A DNA stretch of 64,000 bases, taken from contig NZ_JAVFVT010000038.1 in NCBI RefSeq assembly GCF_030929555.1, positions 1 through 64,000 on the forward strand, in the 5' to 3' direction. The notes under the pieces were generated by a model, which was not told the DNA's origin, did not search any database, and saw nothing but the letters and a program-made list of their open reading frames with translations. The DNA is from Paenibacillus sp. LHD-117 (GTDB lineage Bacteria > Bacillota > Bacilli > Paenibacillales > Paenibacillaceae). The first letter of the stretch is position 1; each line of letters opens with the position of its first letter. This document shows positions 16,795-26,045 of this stretch, piece by piece. A program made the translations under genes and the position numbers.

Positions 16795-18270
16795 CTATTC
16801 TGCAAAGTCGATGCTTAAGTAATCGGAGAACGAGTCCCGAACCTTCAGCATCTCTTGCGCGTCCGACCGCGAAGCAGCCGTCAAGGATTCCAGGCCGTCT
16901 TCGTGGAAGGATACCGCATACTGGTTGCCGCTATGCACGCCAAGCGAACGGAATAGCCTTTTTTCGTCCCTCCATACATGCTCGACGCCTTCCCACTGGC
17001 TGAGCGGGACCACATAGACGGTAGCCAGGTCGGCTATTTCATCCGTTTCCGCATTGTAATACTGGAAGGTGACAATGCCATAACTGGCCCTGGGAGGTTT
17101 CACCATCGTATAGCTGTCCTTCCACGATTCCGGAATGTCCAGCCTTATTCCATAGCTTGGATCTACGTACTGCTCCGCGACCTTATTAAAGCTTGTTCGT
17201 CCGTCCCATTGCAACCACTCGTTCATCCATAGGGAATCGGAATAAGGGACGCCCTCGTGTCCGGGGGCCTCCCAAGTCCGCTGGAGCTCGATAATGCCGT
17301 CTCCGTTCATATCTTCGCTGAATGTCGGCTTGCCGGAGAAGCCGTATCCTTGTTTCTCTAGCTCGGGCGTGGGATAAACCAGCGTCAATTGACGGCCGTT
17401 CCAGGCATACATAAACGTCAACAGGCTATGGGCGCCCGTTCCGCCTTCCAGAACGACACCTTGATGCCGCGTGGAGATGTTGCCCATAATCATACGATCG
17501 AACAAACTTACGCCTTCGGGCAGCGTCGTCCTTGCTTTTGACGTTAGTCGCCCGTCCTCCCACGTGTACATCGTCAGCTGGAATACCGGCACGACGAGCT
17601 CGGCCGCCGCGCCTGCCGAAGACGATTCGCTGATCACAGCCAGCTCCGTATTGCCGTCACGATCCAGATCCGCCGTTTCCGCCAAGCTGAACGGAAGAGA
17701 AGCGGACGGGGGTAACTTAAGTTTGCCTTTGTCGTTGCGCACGGCCTTGCTTTGGAACGAGTAGAGCTCCAGTACGGCTGGACTGTCGAACGCGCCGGTC
17801 CAGCCTACCGCCAGCTCTTTGGTTCCGTCGCCGTCCATATCTTCGATGCTTAGCCAGGTCATCTCCCGGGCCAGCGGCTGTTCGACGAGCAGCCATTGCC
17901 TCCAGCCATTCTCGGTTAGCCGCAGCGCCATGATCTCGGGCGAGCTGTATTCGTTGTAATAGGTGACGACCGCTTCGTCCGCTCCGTCACCATCCAGGTC
18001 GATCAGCCGAATGGCCTCCTGCCCGTTGTCCGAATGAGGCAGCATCATGATGCTGAACTCCGGCAGAGCCTTCGTCACCGCGGCCAGCAGCTGCTCCTTG
18101 TCGGCCGATATCTGCGGCTTCCGGAGCAGATCAGCGGGAGCCGCCGTATATTGGCAGCCGGCTAGCAGAAGGGATAACAGGAGCATCGCCGGCAGCACGA
18201 TCCTTTTTTTGACGGAACCGTCGCCGCCGTCTCGGGATGTTATGGAGTGAAGACTGGATGTGCGCGGCAT
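16795..18270 (-). CDS. lipoprotein with FG-GAP/VCBS-like repeats
   Basis: The product is a 491-residue secreted lipoprotein. It has an unusually long 20-residue leader before the hydrophobic stretch, then lipobox LLLAGC. The mature part contains several Asp-rich calcium-binding motifs of integrin-alpha type: DLDGDGADEAVV, DMDGDGTKELAV, DLDRDGNTELAV and DMNGDGIIELQ. These predict a beta-propeller on the cell surface. The start at 18270 is set by AAAGGAGAT upstream. It is first of a three-gene unit with the response regulator and kinase, so it may be the extracellular sensor partner. Function is unknown. Confidence 0.75.
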   Translation of the reverse strand: MPRTSSLHSITSRDGGDGSVKKRIVLPAMLLLSLLLAGCQYTAAPADLLRKPQISADKEQLLAAVTKALPEFSIMMLPHSDNGQEAIRLIDLDGDGADEAVVTYYNEYSSPEIMALRLTENGWRQWLLVEQPLAREMTWLSIEDMDGDGTKELAVGWTGAFDSPAVLELYSFQSKAVRNDKGKLKLPPSASLPFSLAETADLDRDGNTELAVISESSSAGAAAELVVPVFQLTMYTWEDGRLTSKARTTLPEGVSLFDRMIMGNISTRHQGVVLEGGTGAHSLLTFMYAWNGRQLTLVYPTPELEKQGYGFSGKPTFSEDMNGDGIIELQRTWEAPGHEGVPYSDSLWMNEWLQWDGRTSFNKVAEQYVDPSYGIRLDIPESWKDSYTMVKPPRASYGIVTFQYYNAETDEIADLATVYVVPLSQWEGVEHVWRDEKRLFRSLGVHSGNQYAVSFHEDGLESLTAASRSDAQEMLKVRDSFSDYLSIDFAE

Positions 18271-18318
18271 GGCTGAGGCGATCTCCTTTCTTGCTTTTCG
18301 TCTATTCTTGCCTATCGT

Positions 18319-19320
18319 TTATTCCGGGATTTCGTCCATGGTTACGAACGTATATCCCAGCTCTCTTAAGTCATCGATCACGTCCGGCAACATCTGAACG
18401 GTGTTCTTAATATGTTTGCCTCCGAATGAATGCATCAATATTATACCATTAGGCTTCGTGTCATGGATAATCAGCTCGCGCATTTCCGATACGGAAGTGC
18501 CCGCCCAGTCCCTAGTGTCGACCGTCCAGCCCGCAAGCCTGCGACCCTTGTTCTTCAGCACCTGCTTCAGCGTATCCGACACGGAGCCGTACGGAGCGCG
18601 AAACAACGTCGGAACCTCGCCGAGCACTTCAAGGATGGCCTGGTCCGTTTGGTCGATCTGCGAGAGGATGCCCGCTTTATCCTGCTTCTTCAAATCCTTA
18701 TGATTTTGCGAATGATTGCCGATCGTATGCCCTTCGTTCGCGATGCGCCGCAGCACCTCGGGGTACTTGGCCACTTGCTGGCCAACGACAAAAAATGTTG
18801 CTTTGACGCCTTTCTCCTTCAAAGTATCCAAAATCGCCGTCGTATACTTGGAATCCGGTCCGTCGTCGAAGGTGAGCGCCACTAGCTTCTTTTCTTCCGT
18901 GCTTGTGCCGGGCCTGTCAGCAGGCGGTGTCGGCTTCGCCGGTTGTTCTTCCCCGGCATGCCCGGTGCCTATGTTTCCGCCGTTATCGTTGCCGTTTCCG
19001 TTGCCGGCTTGTCCAGACTCGTCTCCCGGCTGTACGGGAAGAACGGCATGCTCGCCTGTTTCGTTGCCCAAGTCCGTTGATCCTCCACTCGCTTCTCCCG
19101 TAATCGTTCCCCCTTGATTCCCGTCTGCGCCTCCGCCGTTCGCCGTCCCCGGCCCCGTACCTCCTTGGATGACCTCTCCGCCTTTCTCGACCGTAGGCAC
19201 GATCGCCCCGAGCCCCATTGACATCGATTGCCCCGTAGCGCATCCCGCCACCCAAATCAAGACTGCGACAAGTACGATCAAAAGTGCCAATCTCCGACGC
19301 CGTTTTTTCGTTTTCTCCAT
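18319..19320 (-). CDS. polysaccharide deacetylase (NodB-type) lipoprotein
   Basis: The product is a 333-residue lipoprotein. Residues 1-27 are a basic signal ending in a VAGC lipobox; 28-142 are a Gly/Asn/Thr-rich linker; 143-333 form the NodB deacetylase domain. Catalytic motifs are complete: TFDDGP (Asp152/Asp153), HSQNH (His203/His207 metal ligands), RAPYGSVSD and LMHSFGG. It should N- or O-deacetylate peptidoglycan or another glycan at the cell surface. The start ATG at 19320 is chosen for the AGAAGGTGAG site; an upstream GTG (19329) overlaps that site. It is 48 bases upstream of the FG-GAP lipoprotein gene. Confidence 0.88.
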   Translation of the reverse strand: MEKTKKRRRRLALLIVLVAVLIWVAGCATGQSMSMGLGAIVPTVEKGGEVIQGGTGPGTANGGGADGNQGGTITGEASGGSTDLGNETGEHAVLPVQPGDESGQAGNGNGNDNGGNIGTGHAGEEQPAKPTPPADRPGTSTEEKKLVALTFDDGPDSKYTTAILDTLKEKGVKATFFVVGQQVAKYPEVLRRIANEGHTIGNHSQNHKDLKKQDKAGILSQIDQTDQAILEVLGEVPTLFRAPYGSVSDTLKQVLKNKGRRLAGWTVDTRDWAGTSVSEMRELIIHDTKPNGIILMHSFGGKHIKNTVQMLPDVIDDLRELGYTFVTMDEIPE

Positions 19321-19426
19321 CTCTCTCACCTTCTACTCTGCTGATAGATTCATCTTATCGGAAGAATAGATTCAGAGAGTTACAAAAGAGTAACACCGTT
19401 CGAGAAATAGCGACACTTGCCGCAAA

Positions 19427-19456
19427 TAAAAAAGAACCCGCGGGCAGTGCCCGCGG
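19427..19456 (-). terminator. terminator of the purine operon
   Basis: CCCGCGGGCA and TGCCCGCGG form a GC-rich stem (about 19437-19456), followed on the minus strand by TTCTTTTTTATTT, downstream of purD. Confidence 0.85.
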
Positions 19457-19507
19457 ATTCCGGCGAAATGGATATCGATCGTGATGATGACCGTCTCTTC
19501 CGGTCGA

Positions 19508-20773
19508 TTAACGAAGCGCCTTCGCCGCGATATCCGACCGATTTTGTTTCCCTTCGAACTGGATGACGCTGACGGCCTCGTACGCGCGGGCACGGGCTTC
19601 CGCGATATCGCGGCCTCGCCCTACGATGCCAAGCACGCGTCCGCCGTTCGTCACGAACGCTCCGTCCTTCATCGCCGTACCCGCATGGAAGACAAGCGCG
19701 CCCTGCGCTTCCGCATCCGCGATGCCGGTAATGACGCGGCCTTTCGGATACGAGCCCGGATAACCTTCGGACGCCGCCACGACGCAAACCGCCGCATCGT
19801 CGCTCCATTCGATATCGAGCTCGCCCAGACGTCCGTTCATCGCCGCTAGAACGATGTCGACAAGATCGGTTTTCAGCCTTGGCAGCACGACCTGCGTCTC
19901 GGGATCGCCCATGCGCGCGTTAAACTCGATCGTTTTCGGACCGTCCTTCGTAATCATGAGGCCCGCGAACAGCACGCCGCGGAACGGACGCCCTTCGCTG
20001 ACCATCGCTTTGGCGGTCGGGATAATGATGTTCGCGATCGACTCGTCGATGATCGCTTGATCGATATGCGGGAGCGGCGTATAAGTGCCCATGCCGCCCG
20101 TATTCGGTCCTTTGTCGCCGTCGAAGATCGGCTTGTGGTCCTGCGCAGGAACCATCGGCTTCACCGTTTCGCCGTCCACGAAGGCGAGAATCGACATTTC
20201 TTGTCCTTCGAGGAATTCCTCGATCACGATTTGATTGCCCGCCTCGCCGAACACTTTGTCGATCATCGCTTCGCGCAGCGCCGTCTCCGCTTCTTCCATC
20301 GAATAAGCGACCGTCACGCCTTTGCCCGCGGCAAGGCCGTCCGCTTTGATGACGATCGGCGTCGATTGTTCGCTCAAGTAGGCGGAAGCCGACTCGTAAT
20401 CGGTAAACGTCTCGTATTTGGCAGTCGGGATATCATATTTCTTTAGCAGATTTTTCATAAAAATTTTGCTGCCTTCGATTTCCGCGGCCAGCTTGTTCGG
20501 GCCGAATGCCGGTACGCCGGCCGCCTCGAACGCGTCCACGATGCCGTCCGCCAGCGGATCGTCGGGGCCGACAAACACCAGATCGATCGACGCTTCCTTC
20601 GCAAAACGAGTCAGCTCGTCGAATTGGGATACCGCGATCGGCACGCATTCGGCGATCTGAGCGATCCCCGCGTTCCCCGGTGCGCAGAACAGCTCTTTTA
20701 CTTTATCGCTTTTCTTCAGCGACCAGCAGATCGTATGCTCGCGGCCGCCGCTTCCAATTACCAAGATACGCAT
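19508..20773 (-). CDS. purD: phosphoribosylamine-glycine ligase PurD
   Basis: The product is a 421-residue ATP-grasp enzyme, purine step 2 (PRA + glycine to GAR). It starts with the dinucleotide-like loop MRILVIGSGGREH. It shows the family motifs ADGLAAGKGV (ATP-grasp loop), DGDKGPNTGGMG and EFNARMGDPETQ. The start at 20773 is supported by GGGAAGGGG upstream and by the conserved MRILVIGSGG beginning. It is the last gene of the pur operon, 108 bases after purH, and ends at the operon terminator. Confidence 0.97.
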   Translation of the reverse strand: MRILVIGSGGREHTICWSLKKSDKVKELFCAPGNAGIAQIAECVPIAVSQFDELTRFAKEASIDLVFVGPDDPLADGIVDAFEAAGVPAFGPNKLAAEIEGSKIFMKNLLKKYDIPTAKYETFTDYESASAYLSEQSTPIVIKADGLAAGKGVTVAYSMEEAETALREAMIDKVFGEAGNQIVIEEFLEGQEMSILAFVDGETVKPMVPAQDHKPIFDGDKGPNTGGMGTYTPLPHIDQAIIDESIANIIIPTAKAMVSEGRPFRGVLFAGLMITKDGPKTIEFNARMGDPETQVVLPRLKTDLVDIVLAAMNGRLGELDIEWSDDAAVCVVAASEGYPGSYPKGRVITGIADAEAQGALVFHAGTAMKDGAFVTNGGRVLGIVGRGRDIAEARARAYEAVSVIQFEGKQNRSDIAAKALR

Positions 20774-20881
20774 GATAGATGACCCCTTCCCTAGTGGAGA
20801 AAGCCTGCCCCTTGCGGTCAGGCCGTTCATTGCCGTTCTGGAAGCCCATCCTCGAATGGCCGAAGGTAGGGCTGAATGAGA

Positions 20882-22429
20882 TTAATGTTTGAAATGGCGT
20901 ACACCCGTGAATACCATCGCGATTCCGTTCGCGTTAGCGGCCGCAATGGACTCTTCGTCCTTGATCGAGCCGCCAGGTTGAATAATGGCGCGAATGCCGG
21001 CTTTCGCCGCCAGCTCTACTGTATCGCCCATCGGGAAAAAGGCATCGGAAGCGAGAATCGCCCCTTTCGCTTTTTCTCCAGCTTGCTCGATGGCGATGCG
21101 CGCCGCTCCGACGCGGTTCATCTGACCGGCGCCTACGCCTACCGTCATATCGTCCTTCACCAGCAGGATCGCGTTCGACTTCACGTGTTTCACGACTTTC
21201 CAGCCAAACAGCAGCTGCTTCAGTTCTTCCGCAGTTGGCTGGCGCTCGGTGACTACCTGCAGGTCCGCTTCGGAGATGCTGTGCACGTCGCTTTCTTGCA
21301 CCAGCATGCCGCCGTCCACGGACGTCACGACCCACTCGGACTTGCGTTCGGCGGCTGCCGTGAGCTCGCCCAGCTTCATCAGTCGGATGTTCTTTTTCTT
21401 CGTGAGAATGTCGAGCGCTTCCGGCGTGTAATCCGGCGCGATGATAATCTCGAGGAAGATGCTGCCGAGCAGCTCCGCCGTATCGGCTCCGATCGTGCGG
21501 TTCGCTGCCACGATGCCGCCGAAGATCGACGTCGGATCGGCTTCGTAGGCTTTCTGATAGGCTTCGTGAATCGTCGTTCCGATGCCTACGCCGCAAGGAT
21601 TCATATGTTTTACGGCTACGACGGCCGGCTCGTCGAATTCTTTCAGAATCGAAAGCGCCGCGTTAGCGTCGTTGATGTTGTTGTAGGAAAGCTCCTTGCC
21701 GTGCAGCTGCTCGGCCGTCGTCACGTTGCCTGCCGCGGCAAGCGGCTTGCTATAGAAGGCAGCCTTCTGATGCGGGTTCTCGCCGTAACGAAGATCCTGA
21801 ACCTTCTCGTACGTAACGGTGTACGTCTCCGGCAACGGCTCGCCCGTTTGCTTGGAGAGATAGTCGGAGATGAGCGCGTCGTACGCAGCCGTGTGGCGGA
21901 ATACTTTGGCCGCGAGGCGCTTGCGCGTTGCAAGCGTCGTATCGCCTTCGGCTTTCAGCTCTTCCACAACGGTTGCATAGTCGCCGGAATCGACGACGAC
22001 CGTGACGAACGCATGATTTTTGGCCGCGGAACGAAGCATGGTCGGTCCGCCGATGTCGATATTTTCGATGGCGTCTTCATAGGACACGTCCGGCTTCGCG
22101 ATCGTTTCTTTGAACGGGTACAGGTTGACGACGACCAGGTCGATGTAATCGAGGCCCAGGTCCTTCATCGCCTTCTGATGCTCTTCGTTGTCGCGGACCG
22201 CTAGCAAGCCGCTGTGAACCGCGGGATGCAGCGTCTTCACGCGGCCGTCCATGATTTCGGGGAAACCCGTCACGTCGGAAATGCCGATGACCGGCACGCC
22301 TTCCTTCTCCAGCAGGTTAAACGTACCCCCGGTCGAAATAATTTGCACGCCTTGCTCGGCGAGTGCTCTCGAAAATTCAACGATGCCCGTTTTGTCGGAC
22401 ACGCTGATCAACGCTCTGCGGATTGCCAC
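20882..22429 (-). CDS. purH: bifunctional AICAR transformylase/IMP cyclohydrolase PurH
   Basis: The product is a 515-residue enzyme for the last two steps to IMP. The N-terminal cyclohydrolase half begins RALISVSDKTGIVEFSRAL and includes TGGTFNLL and GRVKTLHP. The C-terminal transformylase half shows VKHMNPCGVG with its His, and QMNRVGAARIA, then SDAFFPMGD. The start is GTG 22429 with GGAGG. It is separated from purN by 358 bases that contain the four-unit repeat. Confidence 0.97.
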   Translation of the reverse strand: MAIRRALISVSDKTGIVEFSRALAEQGVQIISTGGTFNLLEKEGVPVIGISDVTGFPEIMDGRVKTLHPAVHSGLLAVRDNEEHQKAMKDLGLDYIDLVVVNLYPFKETIAKPDVSYEDAIENIDIGGPTMLRSAAKNHAFVTVVVDSGDYATVVEELKAEGDTTLATRKRLAAKVFRHTAAYDALISDYLSKQTGEPLPETYTVTYEKVQDLRYGENPHQKAAFYSKPLAAAGNVTTAEQLHGKELSYNNINDANAALSILKEFDEPAVVAVKHMNPCGVGIGTTIHEAYQKAYEADPTSIFGGIVAANRTIGADTAELLGSIFLEIIIAPDYTPEALDILTKKKNIRLMKLGELTAAAERKSEWVVTSVDGGMLVQESDVHSISEADLQVVTERQPTAEELKQLLFGWKVVKHVKSNAILLVKDDMTVGVGAGQMNRVGAARIAIEQAGEKAKGAILASDAFFPMGDTVELAAKAGIRAIIQPGGSIKDEESIAAANANGIAMVFTGVRHFKH

Positions 22430-22469
22430 GTTATCGTCCTCCTCGATTGGTATATTTATAGACTGTATC

Positions 22470-22656
22470 TCTAACGGATCTGAGAGACCTTATTTCGACA
22501 AAACGACCTTCATTTTAAATCTAACGGACCAGAGCGCCGCTATTTGTGCAATTAACCGGTATTTCCGCATCCAGATCGCGTAATAAGATCGTTCTGGTCC
22601 GTTAGATTTTCAAACGCCTTGTTTTTGGACAAATAACGTCTCTAGCGTCCGTTAGA
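22470..22656. repeat. four-unit intergenic element, purN-purH gap
   Basis: Two direct units (CTAACGG...GAG..CCTTATTT at 22470; CTAACGGACCAGAG...TATTT at 22521) are followed by two inverted units (AATAAGATC...GGTCCGTTAGA at 22582; AAATAACG...GTCCGTTAG at 22631). Spacing between unit starts is about 51, 61 and 49 bases, almost the same as in the element at 29241-29425. Each direct unit can pair with an inverted one. No coding capacity. The remaining gap to 22787 holds nothing I recognise. Confidence 0.7.
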
Positions 22657-22787
22657 CTTCGGTTGTTTTTTCGATTTGCATAGCGCGACTAACGGGCTTC
22701 TCGTTACTCGATCCGTCGGTCGCGAATGCATGGGCCCTCAAATGTGGAAATGTGGAAACACCTTAGTCGCTCGAAGCCGTTTGCTGC

Positions 22788-23399
22788 CTAGTCCGCCACT
22801 TTCACATGCCGGCCATCCAGCGTGACTTGGCCTAACGCGATATGCTGAATCACTTCCGGCAGCAACTCGCGTTCCACGACTTGGATGCGCTCCGATAACG
22901 ATTCAATCGGCTCGTTGCTTAAGATCGGAACGACCGCTTGGGCGATAATGGGCCCGCTGTCCAGTCCGCCGTCGACGTAATGCACCGTAACGCCTGTCAG
23001 CTTTACGCCGTAATCCAGCGCTTGTCCGATCGCGTTCACGCCGGGGAAGGAGGGAAGCAGGGAAGGATGTACGTTGATCATGCGTCCGTAATACGGTTCA
23101 ACGAGCGTCTGCGTCAGAATGCGCATATAACCGGCCAATACGATAAGCTCCACGCCGCGTTCGGCAAGCTCGGCGATGATTTCCGTTTCGTATGCCTCGC
23201 GGTTCGGGTAATCCTTGGGTTTGAATACAAAGGCGTCTACGCCTGCCCGGCTCGCGCGCTCCACAACCGGCGCAGACGGCTTGTCACAAACAAGAAGCTC
23301 GATGGATCCATCGAGCTTCCCCTCTCGCACCGCATCCGCAATCGCTTGGAAGTTCGTCCCTTGTCCCGAAGCGAATACCGCGATGCGCAGCGGCGCCAT
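22788..23399 (-). CDS. purN: GAR transformylase PurN
   Basis: The product is a 203-residue folate-dependent formyltransferase, purine step 3. It begins with LRIAVFASGQGTNFQAI and shows ELIVLAGYMRIL and MINVHPSLLPSFPG with the catalytic Asn/His, then GVTVHYVDGGLDSGPII with the Asp. The ATG at 23399 overlaps the purM stop by one base (TAATG), so translation is coupled; longer in-frame extensions lie inside purM and are not used. Confidence 0.97.
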   Translation of the reverse strand: MAPLRIAVFASGQGTNFQAIADAVREGKLDGSIELLVCDKPSAPVVERASRAGVDAFVFKPKDYPNREAYETEIIAELAERGVELIVLAGYMRILTQTLVEPYYGRMINVHPSLLPSFPGVNAIGQALDYGVKLTGVTVHYVDGGLDSGPIIAQAVVPILSNEPIESLSERIQVVERELLPEVIQHIALGQVTLDGRHVKVAD

Positions 23400-24442
23400 T
23401 ATACTTCCGCTCCCGTGAAGGTGACGATACGGCTGCCTTCCGTGACGGTACCGATCCGGTATGCTTGCTCGCCCAGCTTTTCGGAGATGCGAAGCGCCGT
23501 TTCCGCTTGGTCGGCAGGCACGACGATCACAAGTCCGATACCCATATTGAACGTCGTGAACATGTCGCGGTTCGAGATCGCGCCTTTGTCCTGCATCAAC
23601 TGGAAGATCGGAAGAATCGGCCAAGAACCGTAAGCGATATTGACGTTAACGCCTTCCGGCAGAACGCGCGGAATGTTCTCGATGAAGCCGCCGCCCGTAA
23701 TATGCGCCATACCTTTCACTTGCACTTCCTCAATCAGCTTAAGCGCCTGCTTCACGTAGATGCGCGTCGGCTCGAGAAGCACATCGCCGAGCTTGGCGCC
23801 GCCCAGCTCGTCCAGCTGCTGATCCAGCGAGAAGCCGGCTTCTTCGAGCAGCAATCTGCGCACGAGCGAGAAGCCGTTGCTGTGAATGCCGCTGGACGCG
23901 AAGCCTAGAACAACGTCGCCAGGAGCGATCGTCGAGCCGTCGATCATTTTTTTCTTGTCCACGATGCCGACCGTGAAGCCGGCGATGTCGTATTCTTCTT
24001 CGGAGTACATGCCAGGCATCTCTGCCGTCTCGCCGCCGATGAGCGCGCAGCCGGATTGTACGCAGCCCTCGGAGATCCCTTTGACGATTGCCTCGATCTT
24101 CTCCGGCACGACTTTGCCGCATGCCAGATAGTCGAGGAAGAAGAGCGGCTCCGCGCCTTGCACGATAATATCGTTGACGCACATCGCGACCGCGTCGATC
24201 CCGATCGTGTCGTGTTTGTCCATGGCGAACGCCAGCTTCAGCTTCGTGCCGACGCCGTCCGTTCCGGATACGAGAACGGGCTCTTCGTACTTGTCCTTGT
24301 CGAGTCCGAACAGGCCTCCGAAGCCGCCAAGCTCCGCAAGCACTTCGGGACGGTACGTCCGTTTCACGTGTTTTTTCATCCGTTCAACCGCTTCGTTGCC
24401 CGCGGCGATGTCGACTCCAGCCTTCTTATATGCTTCTGACAA
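23399..24442 (-). CDS. purM: AIR synthetase PurM
   Basis: The product is a 347-residue PurM (FGAM to AIR, step 5). Motifs include GFGGLFGLDK, VSGTDGVGTKLKLA, GGETAEMPGMY and HITGGGFIENIPR. I choose TTG 24442 as start: AAGGAG lies eight bases upstream and the protein then begins (M)SEAYKKAGVDIAAGNEAV, as in relatives. The alternative ATG at 24469 has no ribosome binding site. The gene follows purF by 46 bases. Confidence 0.93.
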   Translation of the reverse strand: MSEAYKKAGVDIAAGNEAVERMKKHVKRTYRPEVLAELGGFGGLFGLDKDKYEEPVLVSGTDGVGTKLKLAFAMDKHDTIGIDAVAMCVNDIIVQGAEPLFFLDYLACGKVVPEKIEAIVKGISEGCVQSGCALIGGETAEMPGMYSEEEYDIAGFTVGIVDKKKMIDGSTIAPGDVVLGFASSGIHSNGFSLVRRLLLEEAGFSLDQQLDELGGAKLGDVLLEPTRIYVKQALKLIEEVQVKGMAHITGGGFIENIPRVLPEGVNVNIAYGSWPILPIFQLMQDKGAISNRDMFTTFNMGIGLVIVVPADQAETALRISEKLGEQAYRIGTVTEGSRIVTFTGAEV

Positions 24443-24488
24443 AAGGGTCCACTCCTTATTGTTGACCATACTTATTTTCTTAACAAAA

Positions 24489-26045
24489 CTAGCAGCTGCA
24501 GCTTTTGTCCGACTCTTCGTTAACCGGCGTCGGGTAATCGTTGTCGAAGCAGGCGAGGCACATGCCGCGGTTGTACGCGCCGTCGTTGCCGCCCACGGAA
24601 TCGACGAATCCGTCGTCGCTTAAGAAGGATAACGAGTCCGCGTTGATTTCCTGACGGATTTCCTCGACCGTGCGGTACGATGCGATGAGCTCCTTGCGGT
24701 CCGGCGTGTCGATGCCGTAGTAGCAAGGATTTTTGAACGGCGGCGATGTGATGCGCACATGCACCTCCGTCGCTCCCGCCTCACGAAGCAGGTTGACGAT
24801 TCGGCGCGACGTCGTGCCGCGCACGATGGAATCGTCGATCATGACGACGCGTTTGCCTTCGACGACCTTGCGGACGGCGGACAGCTTCATCTTGACGCCC
24901 TTCTCCCGCAGCTCCTGCGAAGGCTGGATGAACGTCCGGCCCGTGTATTTGTTTTTGATCAAACCAAGCTCGTACGGAATGCCCGTCTGCTCGGCGAAGC
25001 CGATCGCGGCGGAGATGCTGGAGTCCGGCACGCCGGTCACGACATCCGCGTCGACGAACGATTCGATGGCAAGCTGGCGGCCCATCCGCTTGCGTGCGGA
25101 GTGGATGTTGATGCCGTTAATGTCGCTGTCCGGGCGGGCGAAATAAATATATTCCATCGCGCAAGTCGCACGGCGTTCGATCTTCGCGTACCGGTCCGTG
25201 CGCATGCCGTTCACGTCGAGCACGAGCAGCTCGCCCGGCTGCACGTCGCGCACGTACTCCGCGCCGATCGTCTCGAACGCGCAGGTCTCGGAGGAAAACA
25301 CATAGGCATCTCCCAGTCGTGCCATCGCGAGCGGACGCAAGCCGTTCGGATCCGATGCGACGATCAGCTTGTCGTTCGTCATGATCAGGAACGCGAAGCC
25401 GCCAACGATACGCTGGAGCGCTTCCTTGGCAGCCGTCTCGAAGTCCTTCGGCGAACGCGCGATCAAGTGAGCGATGACTTCCGTATCGCTCGACGTCTGG
25501 AAGATGGAGCCGCTCAGCTCGAGTTCGCGCCGGATTTCCGGCGCGTTCACGATATTGCCATTCGTCGCCACGGCAAGATCGCCATCGCGGTAACGGAAGA
25601 TAAGCGGCTGCGCGTTCCCCAGCTGGCTCGCGCCTGACGTGGAGTAACGAACGTGGCCGATCGAGCGATCGCCGGCCAGCATGTCCAGCTTGTCTTTGTC
25701 GAACACTTCCTTCACAAGTCCCATTCCGCGATGATAGTTGAACCGGTTGCCGTTGGCCGTATCGACCGTGCAGATGCCGGAACTTTCCTCGCCGCGATGC
25801 TGGAGCGCATGAAGGCCGTAATAGGAAAGGCCTGAGGCGTCGGGATGACCGAACACCCCGAATACGCCGCATTCCTCCCGCAATTTATCAAAAATGTCGT
25901 CCCGGCCGATACCTTCGTTGTAATGGTCGCCGGTCCAGAGCGCCTGGCCATCTAATGTTGCACCGTCGCGTATCTGGCCGCCGAGTACCGTGCGATTAGG
26001 CACGGCGCGTTCATGCGCAGGGCGGTCGATTACTTCATGAGACAT
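24489..26045 (-). CDS. purF: amidophosphoribosyltransferase PurF
   Basis: The product is a 518-residue glutamine PRPP amidotransferase, the committing step. The mature N-terminal nucleophile is Cys59 (EECGVFGVFG), so a 58-residue propeptide would have to be removed, much longer than the 11 residues of B. subtilis PurF. The PRPP-binding site is VVMIDDSIVRGTT. Cysteines consistent with the Bacillus-type Fe-S cluster are present (RATCAMEYIYFARPDS, CLACFDND). The start at 26045 is preceded by GGAAGGATG and overlaps the purL end by 16 bases. Confidence 0.95.
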   Translation of the reverse strand: MSHEVIDRPAHERAVPNRTVLGGQIRDGATLDGQALWTGDHYNEGIGRDDIFDKLREECGVFGVFGHPDASGLSYYGLHALQHRGEESSGICTVDTANGNRFNYHRGMGLVKEVFDKDKLDMLAGDRSIGHVRYSTSGASQLGNAQPLIFRYRDGDLAVATNGNIVNAPEIRRELELSGSIFQTSSDTEVIAHLIARSPKDFETAAKEALQRIVGGFAFLIMTNDKLIVASDPNGLRPLAMARLGDAYVFSSETCAFETIGAEYVRDVQPGELLVLDVNGMRTDRYAKIERRATCAMEYIYFARPDSDINGINIHSARKRMGRQLAIESFVDADVVTGVPDSSISAAIGFAEQTGIPYELGLIKNKYTGRTFIQPSQELREKGVKMKLSAVRKVVEGKRVVMIDDSIVRGTTSRRIVNLLREAGATEVHVRITSPPFKNPCYYGIDTPDRKELIASYRTVEEIRQEINADSLSFLSDDGFVDSVGGNDGAYNRGMCLACFDNDYPTPVNEESDKSCSC

